From Steroidobacteraceae bacterium (GTDB taxonomy: Bacteria; Pseudomonadota; Gammaproteobacteria; Steroidobacterales; Steroidobacteraceae): a stretch of DNA of 64,000 nucleotides. The position numbers and the translations under genes were made by a program. This document shows positions 25,226-32,383 of the stretch, in pieces. The notes under the pieces were generated by a model. It made no database searches, had not been told where the DNA came from, and saw only the letters and a list, made by a program, of their open reading frames with translations. The stretch lies in assembly GCA_019634915.1 (NCBI GenBank), contig JAHCAN010000014.1, forward strand, positions 1-64,000, given 5' to 3'. Position 1 is the first letter of the stretch, and the number at the start of each line of letters is the position of its first letter.

Positions 25226-27337
25226 ATGGTATCCACGATACGTTCGTTCGCGCGCGCCGCCGCTGCGTGGCCGCTGTTGCTCGCGGCTCCGGTGCATGCC
25301 GGGGATCTCGACGAAGTGCTGGTCGTCACCTCGCGCCTGCGCGAAGTGACGGTCGATTCAGTGCCGGCGAGTGCGACCGTGCTGCCGCGGGCCACGGTGG
25401 AGCGTGCCGGCCTGCAGCATTTCGGCGATCTGATGTCGCTCGTGCCGAACCTGAACTGGGCGTCGGGCACCGCGCGGCCGCGCTATTTCCAGCTGCGCGG
25501 CATCGGCGAGCTCGAGCAGTACCAGGGCGCGCCGAATCCGTCGGTGGGCTTCCTGATCGACGACATCGATTTCTCCGGCGTCGCCATGCCCGCGACCACC
25601 TATGACGTCGAGCAGATCGAAGTGCTGCGCGGCCCGCAGGGCACGGCCTACGGCGCGAACGCGCTCGCGGGGCTCATCAGCGTGCGCACGCGCGAGCCGC
25701 AACCGGTATTCGAGGCGCGCGGCGACCTCACCGCCGGCGACCACGGCACGCGCGGCGCCGGTGGCGTCGTCGGCGGGCCGCTCGATGCGGCCGGCACGGC
25801 GGCATTTCGCCTCGTCGCGCAGCATTTCGAGAGCGACGGCTTTCGCCACAACGCCTTCCTCGGCCGCGACGACACCAACGGCTACGACGAGGACACATTG
25901 CGCGCGCGCCTGCGCTGGGCGCCGCGCGATGACCTGGTGATCGGCCTGACCGCCATGCAGGTCGTGATCGACGACGGTTACGACGCCTTTGCGATCGACA
26001 ATTCGCGCACCACGCGCTCGGATCATCCGGGCGTCGACCAGCAGCGCTCGGCCGCCGGCGCGGTGCACGTCGAGTACACGGGAGCTGCGGGCTACACGCT
26101 GCGCAGCGTGACGACGCTCGGTGACTCGAAGATCGCCTACTCCTTCGACGGCGACTGGGGCAACGATGCCGACTGGGGCAGTTACGCGCCCTACGATTAC
26201 ACGAGCCGCTTCGACCGGCGCCGCCGCACGCTGAGCGAGGACCTGAGGCTCGTTTCGCGGACGGCGGCGGATGTCGCGGGGACGGTCGGCTGGATTGCGG
26301 GCGCCTATGTCCTGAACGTCGATGAGCGCAACGACCAGCGCGATGACGAGTCCGGCGTGCCCTATCGGCTGCTCACGAGCCGCTACGATGCGACGAATCT
26401 CGCGCTCTACGGCGAGGTCGACTGGCGCGCGAGTGCGCGCACGCGGCTGTCGGTCGGCGCGCGCGCCGAGCGGCGTTCCGCTGACTACGACGACCGTGAC
26501 GCGCTCGACGGGCAGACGACTGCGTTCTCGCCGACCGACACGATGTGGGGCGGGCATGCGAGCCTCGCGTTCGATGCGACCGACCGGCACCGTTGGTACC
26601 TGACGCTGTCGCGCGGCTACAAGGCGGGCGGCTTCAATATCGGCGCGGCCGTGCCGGCCGACCGGCGCGAATACGACCCGGAGTCGCTGTGGAATCTCGA
26701 GGCCGGGCTCGCGTGGCGCGCTCCCGATGGCCGCTGGTCGTCGCGCGGCAGCTTCTTTTATATGCGTCGCGGGTCGCAGCAGGTGGCCACCTCGCGCCAG
26801 CTCGTGCCCGGCGACCCGCTGTCCTACGTGTTCTACACCGACAACGCCGCGCGCGGCGAGAACTACGGTTTCGAGGGCAGCCTCGACTGGGCCGTGACGT
26901 CGCGCTTCGGCGTCGCGGCGACGCTCGGCCTGCTCGAGACGGCTTACATCGGCTACCGCACCGGCGATCCGCTGCGCGATGCCGCACTCGAGGGCCGCGA
27001 GCAGGCGCACGCGCCGCAATACCAGTACTCGCTGTCGCTGCGGTACCAGGACCCGAAGGGCTGGTTTGCCCGCGCCGATCTGCAGGGCGTCGACGATTTC
27101 TACTTCGACACGAGCCATGAGCAGCGCGCGCCGGCGCATGCGGTCGTGAACCTGCGCGTCGGCTATGCCGGGGCGCGCTGGTCGGCCTCGCTGTTCGCGC
27201 GCAATCTGTTCGACGAGTCCTACGCGATGCGCGGCTTCTTCTTCGAGAACGAGCCGCCCGATTTCCCGAAAAAGCGCTATGTGCAGCCCGCCGACGGCCG
27301 GCTGGTCGGCGCGACGCTCGCTTACGTATTCCAGTGA
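25226..27337 (+). CDS. TonB-dependent receptor, predicted outer-membrane thiamin transporter
   Basis: 703 residues with a Sec signal (cut near PVHAG), a plug domain at ~30-150 (DEVLVVTSRLREVTVDSVPA, QLRGIG, VEQIEVLRGPQGTAYGANALAG) and a beta-barrel to the end (SRGYKAGGFN, LYGEVDW, GYAGARW...). The N-terminus holds a TonB-box-like LDEVLVVTS. The TPP riboswitch immediately upstream and the thiamine-binding protein, PnuT-like permease and kinase genes downstream indicate uptake of thiamin or a derivative. Receptors in such contexts have been predicted as thiamin transporters by comparative genomics. The last residues (TLAYVFQ) end in Gln after the usual Phe. The barrel family itself does not reveal the ligand, so the substrate rests on context. 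Confidence 0.9.
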   Translation: MVSTIRSFARAAAAWPLLLAAPVHAGDLDEVLVVTSRLREVTVDSVPASATVLPRATVERAGLQHFGDLMSLVPNLNWASGTARPRYFQLRGIGELEQYQGAPNPSVGFLIDDIDFSGVAMPATTYDVEQIEVLRGPQGTAYGANALAGLISVRTREPQPVFEARGDLTAGDHGTRGAGGVVGGPLDAAGTAAFRLVAQHFESDGFRHNAFLGRDDTNGYDEDTLRARLRWAPRDDLVIGLTAMQVVIDDGYDAFAIDNSRTTRSDHPGVDQQRSAAGAVHVEYTGAAGYTLRSVTTLGDSKIAYSFDGDWGNDADWGSYAPYDYTSRFDRRRRTLSEDLRLVSRTAADVAGTVGWIAGAYVLNVDERNDQRDDESGVPYRLLTSRYDATNLALYGEVDWRASARTRLSVGARAERRSADYDDRDALDGQTTAFSPTDTMWGGHASLAFDATDRHRWYLTLSRGYKAGGFNIGAAVPADRREYDPESLWNLEAGLAWRAPDGRWSSRGSFFYMRRGSQQVATSRQLVPGDPLSYVFYTDNAARGENYGFEGSLDWAVTSRFGVAATLGLLETAYIGYRTGDPLRDAALEGREQAHAPQYQYSLSLRYQDPKGWFARADLQGVDDFYFDTSHEQRAPAHAVVNLRVGYAGARWSASLFARNLFDESYAMRGFFFENEPPDFPKKRYVQPADGRLVGATLAYVFQ

Positions 27338-27349
27338 CGAGGAGTGGCA

Positions 27350-27598
27350 ATGGATATCGGAGTCGAAATCAGCCTGTACCCGCTCGATGCGGATTTCATT
27401 CCACCGATCCGGGATTTCATCGATCGCGTCAACACGCACCGTGGCCTGAAGGTCGTCACGAACAGCCTGAGCACGCAGATCTTCGGTCCGTACCGGGACG
27501 TGATGGCACTGCTCGAGCAGGAGATCCGCCCGACCTTCGAGCGCGGCGGCAAGGCGGTGTTCGTGATGAAGATCATCGGGCCGTACACGGCCGGATGA
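27350..27598 (+). CDS. Thiamine-binding protein, YkoF/MTH1187-like (PF01910)
   Basis: An 82-residue protein with a ferredoxin-like fold of the family formerly called DUF77 (VEISLYPL, IRDFIDRVN, VVTNSLSTQIFG, GKAVFVMKIIG). Bacillus YkoF binds thiamin and belongs to a hydroxymethylpyrimidine/thiamin locus; single-domain relatives bind thiamin as oligomers. There is no signal peptide, so it acts in the cytoplasm. The ATG at 27350 is preferred over the GTG at 27344 because GAGGAG is placed 5 bases before it. It lies 12 bases after the receptor gene and 10 before the permease, which fits a role in holding incoming thiamin; that role is inference. Confidence 0.88.
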   Translation: MDIGVEISLYPLDADFIPPIRDFIDRVNTHRGLKVVTNSLSTQIFGPYRDVMALLEQEIRPTFERGGKAVFVMKIIGPYTAG

Positions 27599-27608
27599 CG
27601 GGCGGCGC

Positions 27609-28220
27609 GTGAGCGCATTCCTCGCGCAGTTGCTCGCCGATCTGCGCGCGACCTCGCCGCTCGAAGGCGCATCGGTCGCGCTCGGTCTCGTCTACGTCGT
27701 GCTCGCCGTGCGCCGCAGCCGCTGGTGCTGGCCGTTCGGCGCGCTGTCGTCCGCCGGGCTCGCCTGGCTCGCGGCCCGCTCGGCGCTGCCGATGCAGGCC
27801 GCGCTGCAGGCCTTCTATGTCGGTGTGGCGGTCTATGGCTTTCACCGCTGGAGCGCCGAGCGTGATACGGACGGGCATGTCAGGACCGGCTGGTGGCCCT
27901 GGCGCCGGCACGTCGCGGCGTGGATGCTGGTGGCGGCGCTCACGTTCGCCACTTCGCGCGCGCTCGCGCAACTGACCCACGCGGCCTGGCCGCTGCTCGA
28001 CGCGGCCTGCACCTGGGGCAGCCTGCTCGCGACCTGGCTCGCCGCCCGTGCGCGCATCGAGAACTGGCTCTACTGGATCGTGATCGATGCGGCGCTCGGC
28101 GTGCTGTTCGCGTCGCAGGCGCTGGCGCTGGTCGCGCTGCTTTATTTCGTCTATCTCGTGATCGCCGCGGCGGGTTTGCGCAGCTGGCTGCGCGGCATGC
28201 CACGGCCGGCGCCCGGGTGA
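27609..28220 (+). CDS. pnuT: PnuC/PnuT family permease, predicted thiamin transporter
   Basis: A 203-residue inner-membrane protein with about seven hydrophobic helices. The family motif ENWLYWIVIDAALGVLF is clear, and the N-terminal helix pair (YVVLAVRRSRWCWPFGALSS) fits the SWEET-like fold of Pnu transporters. These facilitators move nicotinamide riboside (PnuC), riboflavin (PnuX) or thiamin (PnuT), relying on a cytoplasmic kinase to trap the substrate. The riboswitch and neighbouring genes point to thiamin. It starts with GTG and its stop overlaps the start of the next gene (GTGA), the kinase expected for trapping. Confidence 0.9.
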   Translation: MSAFLAQLLADLRATSPLEGASVALGLVYVVLAVRRSRWCWPFGALSSAGLAWLAARSALPMQAALQAFYVGVAVYGFHRWSAERDTDGHVRTGWWPWRRHVAAWMLVAALTFATSRALAQLTHAAWPLLDAACTWGSLLATWLAARARIENWLYWIVIDAALGVLFASQALALVALLYFVYLVIAAAGLRSWLRGMPRPAPG

Positions 28221-29086
28221 CACCGGAAGCCGCCGCGCTCGCCTGTGTCCCGGGTGCGACGACGGGACCCGTCGAGCTGCATGCGCTGGCGGGCGGGCTC
28301 ACGAACCGCAGCTTTCTGGTCGCAACCCCGCGCGGGCGCTACGTGCTGCGCCTCGGGGCGGGCGCCGACTCGCTGCTCGCGATCGATCGCCGCGCCGAGG
28401 CGGCCGCGCAGGGCATCGCGGCGGCGGCGGGCATCGCGCCGGAGATCGTCCATGCCGACCCTGCCGCGGGCCTCCTGGTGACGCAGTACGTGGCAGGGCA
28501 GGTCTGGTCGGACGCGAACTTCGACGATCCGCACCACATCGACCGGCTGGGCGAGGTCCTGCGACGTCTGCACGCAGTCGACACGGCCGGTACGACGGGG
28601 CTCGCCCGGCTCGACCGGCTCGAGACCGCACGCGGTTATGTCGAGCGCATCGCCGCCGCCGCGCCCGCGGGGCGCGCCGGGCTCGAACGGCTGCTCGCGG
28701 CGGCCGCCACGGTCGAAGCGCAAGTGGCGTCCGGCAGCCGCCCGATGGTGCTCGCGCACAGCGACCTGCATGGCTCGAACCTGGTCGACGGCGAGCGGCT
28801 CTGGCTGATCGACTGGGAGTACGCCGCGCTCGCCGATCCGCTGCACGACGTGGCCTGCGTGCTCGCGTACCAGCCGCGCGCCCGGCGCCACCGGCAGCGG
28901 CTGCTCGCGGCGCTCGGGCTCGGGCGGGAGGTGACCGCGCCGATGCTCGCGGCCGCAGCATGGATGTTCGAGCTGCTCGTTTACCTGTGGTACCGCACGC
29001 GGCGCCTGGCCGTCACGCCGTCGGCGGCGGACCTGGCGGCCGAGCGGCGCGCACAGCGCGTGCTCGTGCATAATAGAAATCTTTGA
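28217..29086 (+). CDS. APH/ChoK-type phosphotransferase, probable thiamin kinase
   Basis: 289 residues of the aminoglycoside/choline kinase fold. Catalytic motifs are HSDLHGSNLV (Brenner motif with Asp and Asn) and LIDWEYAALADP (metal-binding Asp). The N-terminal lobe has GGLTNRSFLVATPRGRYVLRL. E. coli ThiK (YcfN) is of the same fold, and the gene is coupled by a GTGA overlap to the PnuT-like permease under a TPP riboswitch, so thiamin is the natural acceptor. ThiD- or TPK-type proteins are not encoded nearby; conversion of thiamin monophosphate to TPP would need ThiL elsewhere. The substrate is inferred from context only. Confidence 0.82.
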   Translation: MTPEAAALACVPGATTGPVELHALAGGLTNRSFLVATPRGRYVLRLGAGADSLLAIDRRAEAAAQGIAAAAGIAPEIVHADPAAGLLVTQYVAGQVWSDANFDDPHHIDRLGEVLRRLHAVDTAGTTGLARLDRLETARGYVERIAAAAPAGRAGLERLLAAAATVEAQVASGSRPMVLAHSDLHGSNLVDGERLWLIDWEYAALADPLHDVACVLAYQPRARRHRQRLLAALGLGREVTAPMLAAAAWMFELLVYLWYRTRRLAVTPSAADLAAERRAQRVLVHNRNL

Positions 29087-29101
29087 CCCAGGGGAGCGCA
29101 G

Positions 29102-29416
29102 ATGCCGGTGCTGAAGGTCGTCGATCGTGACGGCGTCGAACACGACGTCGAGGCACAGGTGGGCCTCAAGGTCATGGAAGTGCTGCGCGAGCTCGACTAC
29201 GGGGTCGCGGCGATCTGCGGCGGCATGTGCTCCTGCGCGACCTGCCACGTCTATGTCGATCCGGACTGGGCCGCGCGCATTCCCGAGCCGATGTCCGACG
29301 AGAAGGAACTGCTCGAGGAGCTCTCGCACTACGAGGCGCGCTCGCGCCTATCGTGCCAGATCGAAATCACGCCCGCGCTCGATGGCCTGAAGGTCACGAT
29401 CGCGCCCGACGAATGA
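29102..29416 (+). CDS. Plant/vertebrate-type [2Fe-2S] ferredoxin
   Basis: A 104-residue soluble ferredoxin with the ligand pattern CGGMCSCATC plus a distal Cys in RLSCQI. The spacing and the segment CHVYVDPDWAARIPEP resemble the adrenodoxin/putidaredoxin class that serves cytochrome P450 enzymes or iron-sulphur assembly. It starts 15 bases after the kinase gene with a GGGGAG ribosome-binding site, so it may be read through from the thiamin operon. No P450 or ferredoxin reductase is in the window, so its partner is unknown. Confidence 0.92.
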   Translation: MPVLKVVDRDGVEHDVEAQVGLKVMEVLRELDYGVAAICGGMCSCATCHVYVDPDWAARIPEPMSDEKELLEELSHYEARSRLSCQIEITPALDGLKVTIAPDE

Positions 29417-29424
29417 GGACCGCC

Positions 29425-30204
29425 ATGACGACGACCGTGCTGACCGAGACCCGCGCCAACGTGGCGGTGCTGACACTGAACCGGCCGGACAGTGCCAACA
29501 CGCTCGATCTGGCGATGGGCCGGGACCTGCTCGCCGCGGCGCTGCAGTGCGAGGCCGATCCGGCGGTGCGGGCGGTCGTGCTGACCGGCGCCGGCAAGAA
29601 TTTCTGCTTCGGCGGCGACCTGCGCGGCATGGTCAGCGGCGGCGCGCCGATCGAGGCCTACCTGCGCGAGCTGACGACGCATCTGCACGCCGCGATCGCG
29701 CGCTTCATGCGCATGGACGCGCCGGTGATCGCCGCCGTCAACGGCACGGCGGCCGGCGCCGGCGTCGGCCTCGTCGCGATGGCCGATCTCGCGATCGCCG
29801 GCGCGGGCAGCAAGATCTCGCTCGCCTACACCGGCGTCGGCCTGACACCGGACGGCGGCACGTCGTTCCTGCTGCCGCGCGCGGTCGGTGCGAAGCGCGC
29901 CGCCGAACTGATCCTGACCAACCGCGTGCTGACGGCCGACGAGGCGCTCGCCTGGGGCCTCGTCAACCAGGTCGCACCGGACGATGCGGTGCTCGATGCC
30001 GCGCTGAAGCTCGCCGGCAGGCTCGCGGCCGGTCCGAAGGGCGCGTTCGGCAAATCGAAGCGCCTGCTCGCCGCTTCCCTGGGCGCGCTCGAGAGCCAGC
30101 TGTCGGCCGAGAGCGAAACGATCGCGGCGCAGGCGGCGAGTGCCGAGGGTCGCGAGGGCATCGCCGCGTTCCTCGAGAAGCGCAAGGCGCAGTATCCGGG
30201 GTAG
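29425..30204 (+). CDS. Enoyl-CoA hydratase/isomerase family protein
   Basis: 259 residues of the crotonase fold. The two oxyanion-hole segments are visible: KNFCFGGDLRGMV and AAVNGTAAGAGVGLVAMADL. One catalytic-site position (usually Glu in the xxEVxLG segment) reads YTGVGLTPDGG, lacking both Glu residues of mitochondrial crotonase, so isomerase- or hydrolase-type chemistry is as likely as hydration. The ATG at 29425 was preferred to one at 29413 because GAGGA is correctly spaced. It lies 8 bases after the ferredoxin gene. Confidence 0.87.
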   Translation: MTTTVLTETRANVAVLTLNRPDSANTLDLAMGRDLLAAALQCEADPAVRAVVLTGAGKNFCFGGDLRGMVSGGAPIEAYLRELTTHLHAAIARFMRMDAPVIAAVNGTAAGAGVGLVAMADLAIAGAGSKISLAYTGVGLTPDGGTSFLLPRAVGAKRAAELILTNRVLTADEALAWGLVNQVAPDDAVLDAALKLAGRLAAGPKGAFGKSKRLLAASLGALESQLSAESETIAAQAASAEGREGIAAFLEKRKAQYPG

Positions 30205-30274
30205 CTCGCATGTACGATCGCCGATGGATTTCCGTCGAGCGTCCGGCCGGCGACGGCCATCGTGGAGGGACGCG

Positions 30275-30697
30275 ATGACCGTGGCCTACATCCTGTTGTT
30301 CCTCGGCGGCGCGATCGCGCTCGCGCGCATCTGGATCAGCATCAAGCGCGCGCGCGACCGGCCCGCGCACAGCTGGGACGCGAAGCTGATCGAGAAGCTG
30401 CGCATGGAAGGCTCCGATCCGTTCCAGCCGCACGACGTCGTGTTCTTCTTCGGTCTGCCCGACGAGGAGGCCGCGCGGCGCCTGGTCGAGATGCTCGTGC
30501 GCGAGGGCTACACGGCCGAGTTCAAGCACGTCGAGGCGCAGATCGAGCTCGCCTACAGCGTGCACGCGCAGCGCTCGCTGCGCCTGTCGGTGCCGGAGAT
30601 GCAGGCGACGAGCCGCAGGTTCAACCAGATCATGGTCGAATTCCACGGGCGTTACGACGGCTGGGCGGCAGCCAGCAACCGGCGAACGCAGCAATAG
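30275..30697 (+). CDS. RraB-like domain protein with N-terminal membrane anchor
   Basis: 140 residues: a single hydrophobic helix (TVAYILLFLGGAIALARIWI) followed by a basic linker and an RraB-like domain (DVVFFFGLPDEEAARRLVEMLVREGY, RFNQIMVEFHGRYDGW). RraB of E. coli inhibits RNase E; homologues with an added membrane helix have no proven role. The acidic N-terminal loop of E. coli RraB is absent, so RNase E inhibition should not be assumed. A GGAGGGA site supports the ATG at 30275. Last gene of the plus-strand run, convergent with gpmA. Confidence 0.7.
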   Translation: MTVAYILLFLGGAIALARIWISIKRARDRPAHSWDAKLIEKLRMEGSDPFQPHDVVFFFGLPDEEAARRLVEMLVREGYTAEFKHVEAQIELAYSVHAQRSLRLSVPEMQATSRRFNQIMVEFHGRYDGWAAASNRRTQQ

Positions 30698-30737
30698 CGG
30701 CCGGCAGCTGCGGCGCGATCGCGGCCGCGAGCGCGGC

Positions 30738-31490
30738 TCAGCGCTTTGCGCTCGCCTGCTTCGCGACGGCTTCGGCCGCCGAGGCGATCGCCGCGGCATC
30801 GCCGAGATAGCGGCTCGACGCCGGCTTCAGCTGCGCGTCGAGCTCGTACAGCAACGGCACGCCGGTCGGAATGTTGAGCTCGACGATGTCGGCCTCGGAG
30901 ATGTCGTCGAGCATCTTGACCATCGCGCGCAGGCTGTTGCCGTGCGCGACCACGGCGACGTTCCTGCCGGCGCGCAGCGCCGGCGCGATGCGCTCGTCCC
31001 AGAAGGGCAGCACGCGCGCGAGCGTGTCCTTGAGCGATTCCGCCGCCGGCAGCAGCGCGGGATCGACGTCGGCGTAACGCGGATCGAAGCGCGGGTGGCG
31101 CTTGTCGTCGGCCGCGAGCGGCGGCGGCGGGATGTCGTAGCTGCGGCGCCAGATCTTGACCTGCTCCTCGCCGTGCCGCTCCACGGTCTGGGCCTTGTTG
31201 AGCCCCTGCAGTGCGCCGTAATGGCGCTCGTTCAGCCGCCAGCTGCGCTCGACCGGAATCCACATGCGGTCGGTGCCGTCGAGGATGTACCACAGCGTGC
31301 GGATCGCGCGCTTCAGCACCGACGTGAACGCGAGGTCGATCTGCACGCCTTCGCGATTCAGCTCGACGGCGGCCTGCTGCGCCTCGGCACGGCCCTGCGC
31401 GGACAGGTCGATGTCGGTCCAGCCGGTGAACAGGTTTTCGAGATTCCAGACGCTCTGGCCGTGACGGACGAGGATCAGTTTGCCGGGCAC
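30738..31490 (-). CDS. gpmA: 2,3-bisphosphoglycerate-dependent phosphoglycerate mutase
   Basis: A 250-residue glycolytic enzyme that interconverts 3- and 2-phosphoglycerate. The phosphohistidine motif is [18 protein letters not shown]; further catalytic segments are [15 protein letters not shown] and [12 protein letters not shown] with the second His. I chose GTG at 31490, which gives the usual [11 protein letters not shown]-terminus and has GGAG six bases upstream; the in-frame ATG at 31532 lies beyond this site. It is the last gene of the run gdh-glycosyltransferase-gpmA. Confidence 0.95.
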   Translation of the reverse strand: MPGKLILVRHGQSVWNLENLFTGWTDIDLSAQGRAEAQQAAVELNREGVQIDLAFTSVLKRAIRTLWYILDGTDRMWIPVERSWRLNERHYGALQGLNKAQTVERHGEEQVKIWRRSYDIPPPPLAADDKRHPRFDPRYADVDPALLPAAESLKDTLARVLPFWDERIAPALRAGRNVAVVAHGNSLRAMVKMLDDISEADIVELNIPTGVPLLYELDAQLKPASSRYLGDAAAIASAAEAVAKQASAKR

Positions 31491-31534
31491 GAAAGGCTCC
31501 AGAAAAAGGGTAACCGACGGGTTTGCGGGCAAGC

Positions 31535-32383
31535 TTACAGCCAGATACCGGGCAGCGCATCGAGGTTGTTACGGACATGCGCGTCGAGGCCGTGCGCACA
31601 GCAGACGCGGCGCTCGCGCAGCGTCGCGGCGAGACGGGCCTCGTTCGCCGCTTGCCGGTCACGCGCGGCCGGTGCGTGGTGCAGGTGCCAGGCGATGCCG
31701 CCGAATACCAGTGTCCGCCGCTGCCGCCCGAGATGGCGCAGTCGCGCGCACAATTCCTTGTCCTCCGGACCCCAGCCGATCATCGTCTCGTCGTAGCCGT
31801 TGACGGCGGTGAGGTCGGCGCGCCAGAAGCCCTGGTTGCAGCTTTTCTCGGCGACCAGCGCGTTGGCGAGCCGCGCGCAGCGGCGCGCCAGCGCCGGGTT
31901 GTGCAGCGCCCAGGCGCGCCGCAGGCCGGGGCCGCGCGTGAACGGGCCGGGCAGGGCGACTGCGCCGGCCAGCAGCGTCGCCGGGTCCGCGTCGAGCAGC
32001 GCGCGGCTCTGCGCCGCGCCGAGCGGCAGGCGCACGCCCTGCACGTAGCAGCCGGCGCGCGCGCTCGCACGATGGTCGGCGATGAAGGCCGGATGCAGCA
32101 GCATGTCGCCGTCGACCAGCACGACGTAGTCGCCGCGCGCCGCCGCGAGCGCCAGGTTGCGCAGGCGCGCGACGCGAAAGCCCTGGTGTTCCTGGCGCAC
32201 ATAGCCCACCGGCAGGCCGCAGCGCGCGGCGAATGCCGCGACCACGGCCCGCGTCGCCGGGCCGGAGCCATCGTCGGCGACGATCACCTCGTCGGGCGTC
32301 TCGCGCTGCGTCGCGATCGTGCCGAGCACCGCTGCGAGCGCGTCGGGCCGCTCCCAGGTCGTGACCGCGAGCGTCAGGCGCAT
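31535..32383 (-). CDS. Glycosyltransferase family 2
   Basis: 282 residues of GT-A fold: [19 protein letters not shown] at the N-terminus, EVIVADDGS, and the metal-binding DxD as VLVDGDML, followed by [13 protein letters not shown] typical of the galactosyltransferase-like C-terminal region (Glyco_transf_7C). No membrane helix is visible, so it acts at the cytoplasmic face. The acceptor is unknown, possibly lipopolysaccharide or another surface glycan. Its ATG shares one base with the stop of the upstream gdh gene (TGATG), an odd coupling for a cell-surface enzyme. Confidence 0.87.
   Translation of the reverse strand: MRLTLAVTTWERPDALAAVLGTIATQRETPDEVIVADDGSGPATRAVVAAFAARCGLPVGYVRQEHQGFRVARLRNLALAAARGDYVVLVDGDMLLHPAFIADHRASARAGCYVQGVRLPLGAAQSRALLDADPATLLAGAVALPGPFTRGPGLRRAWALHNPALARRCARLANALVAEKSCNQGFWRADLTAVNGYDETMIGWGPEDKELCARLRHLGRQRRTLVFGGIAWHLHHAPAARDRQAANEARLAATLRERRVCCAHGLDAHVRNNLDALPGIWL

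Noticed and set aside
30697-30738. RNase E control through the RraB-like protein
   Set aside because: The acidic N-terminal segment of real RraB is missing and a membrane helix is added, so a direct inhibitor role is not supported.
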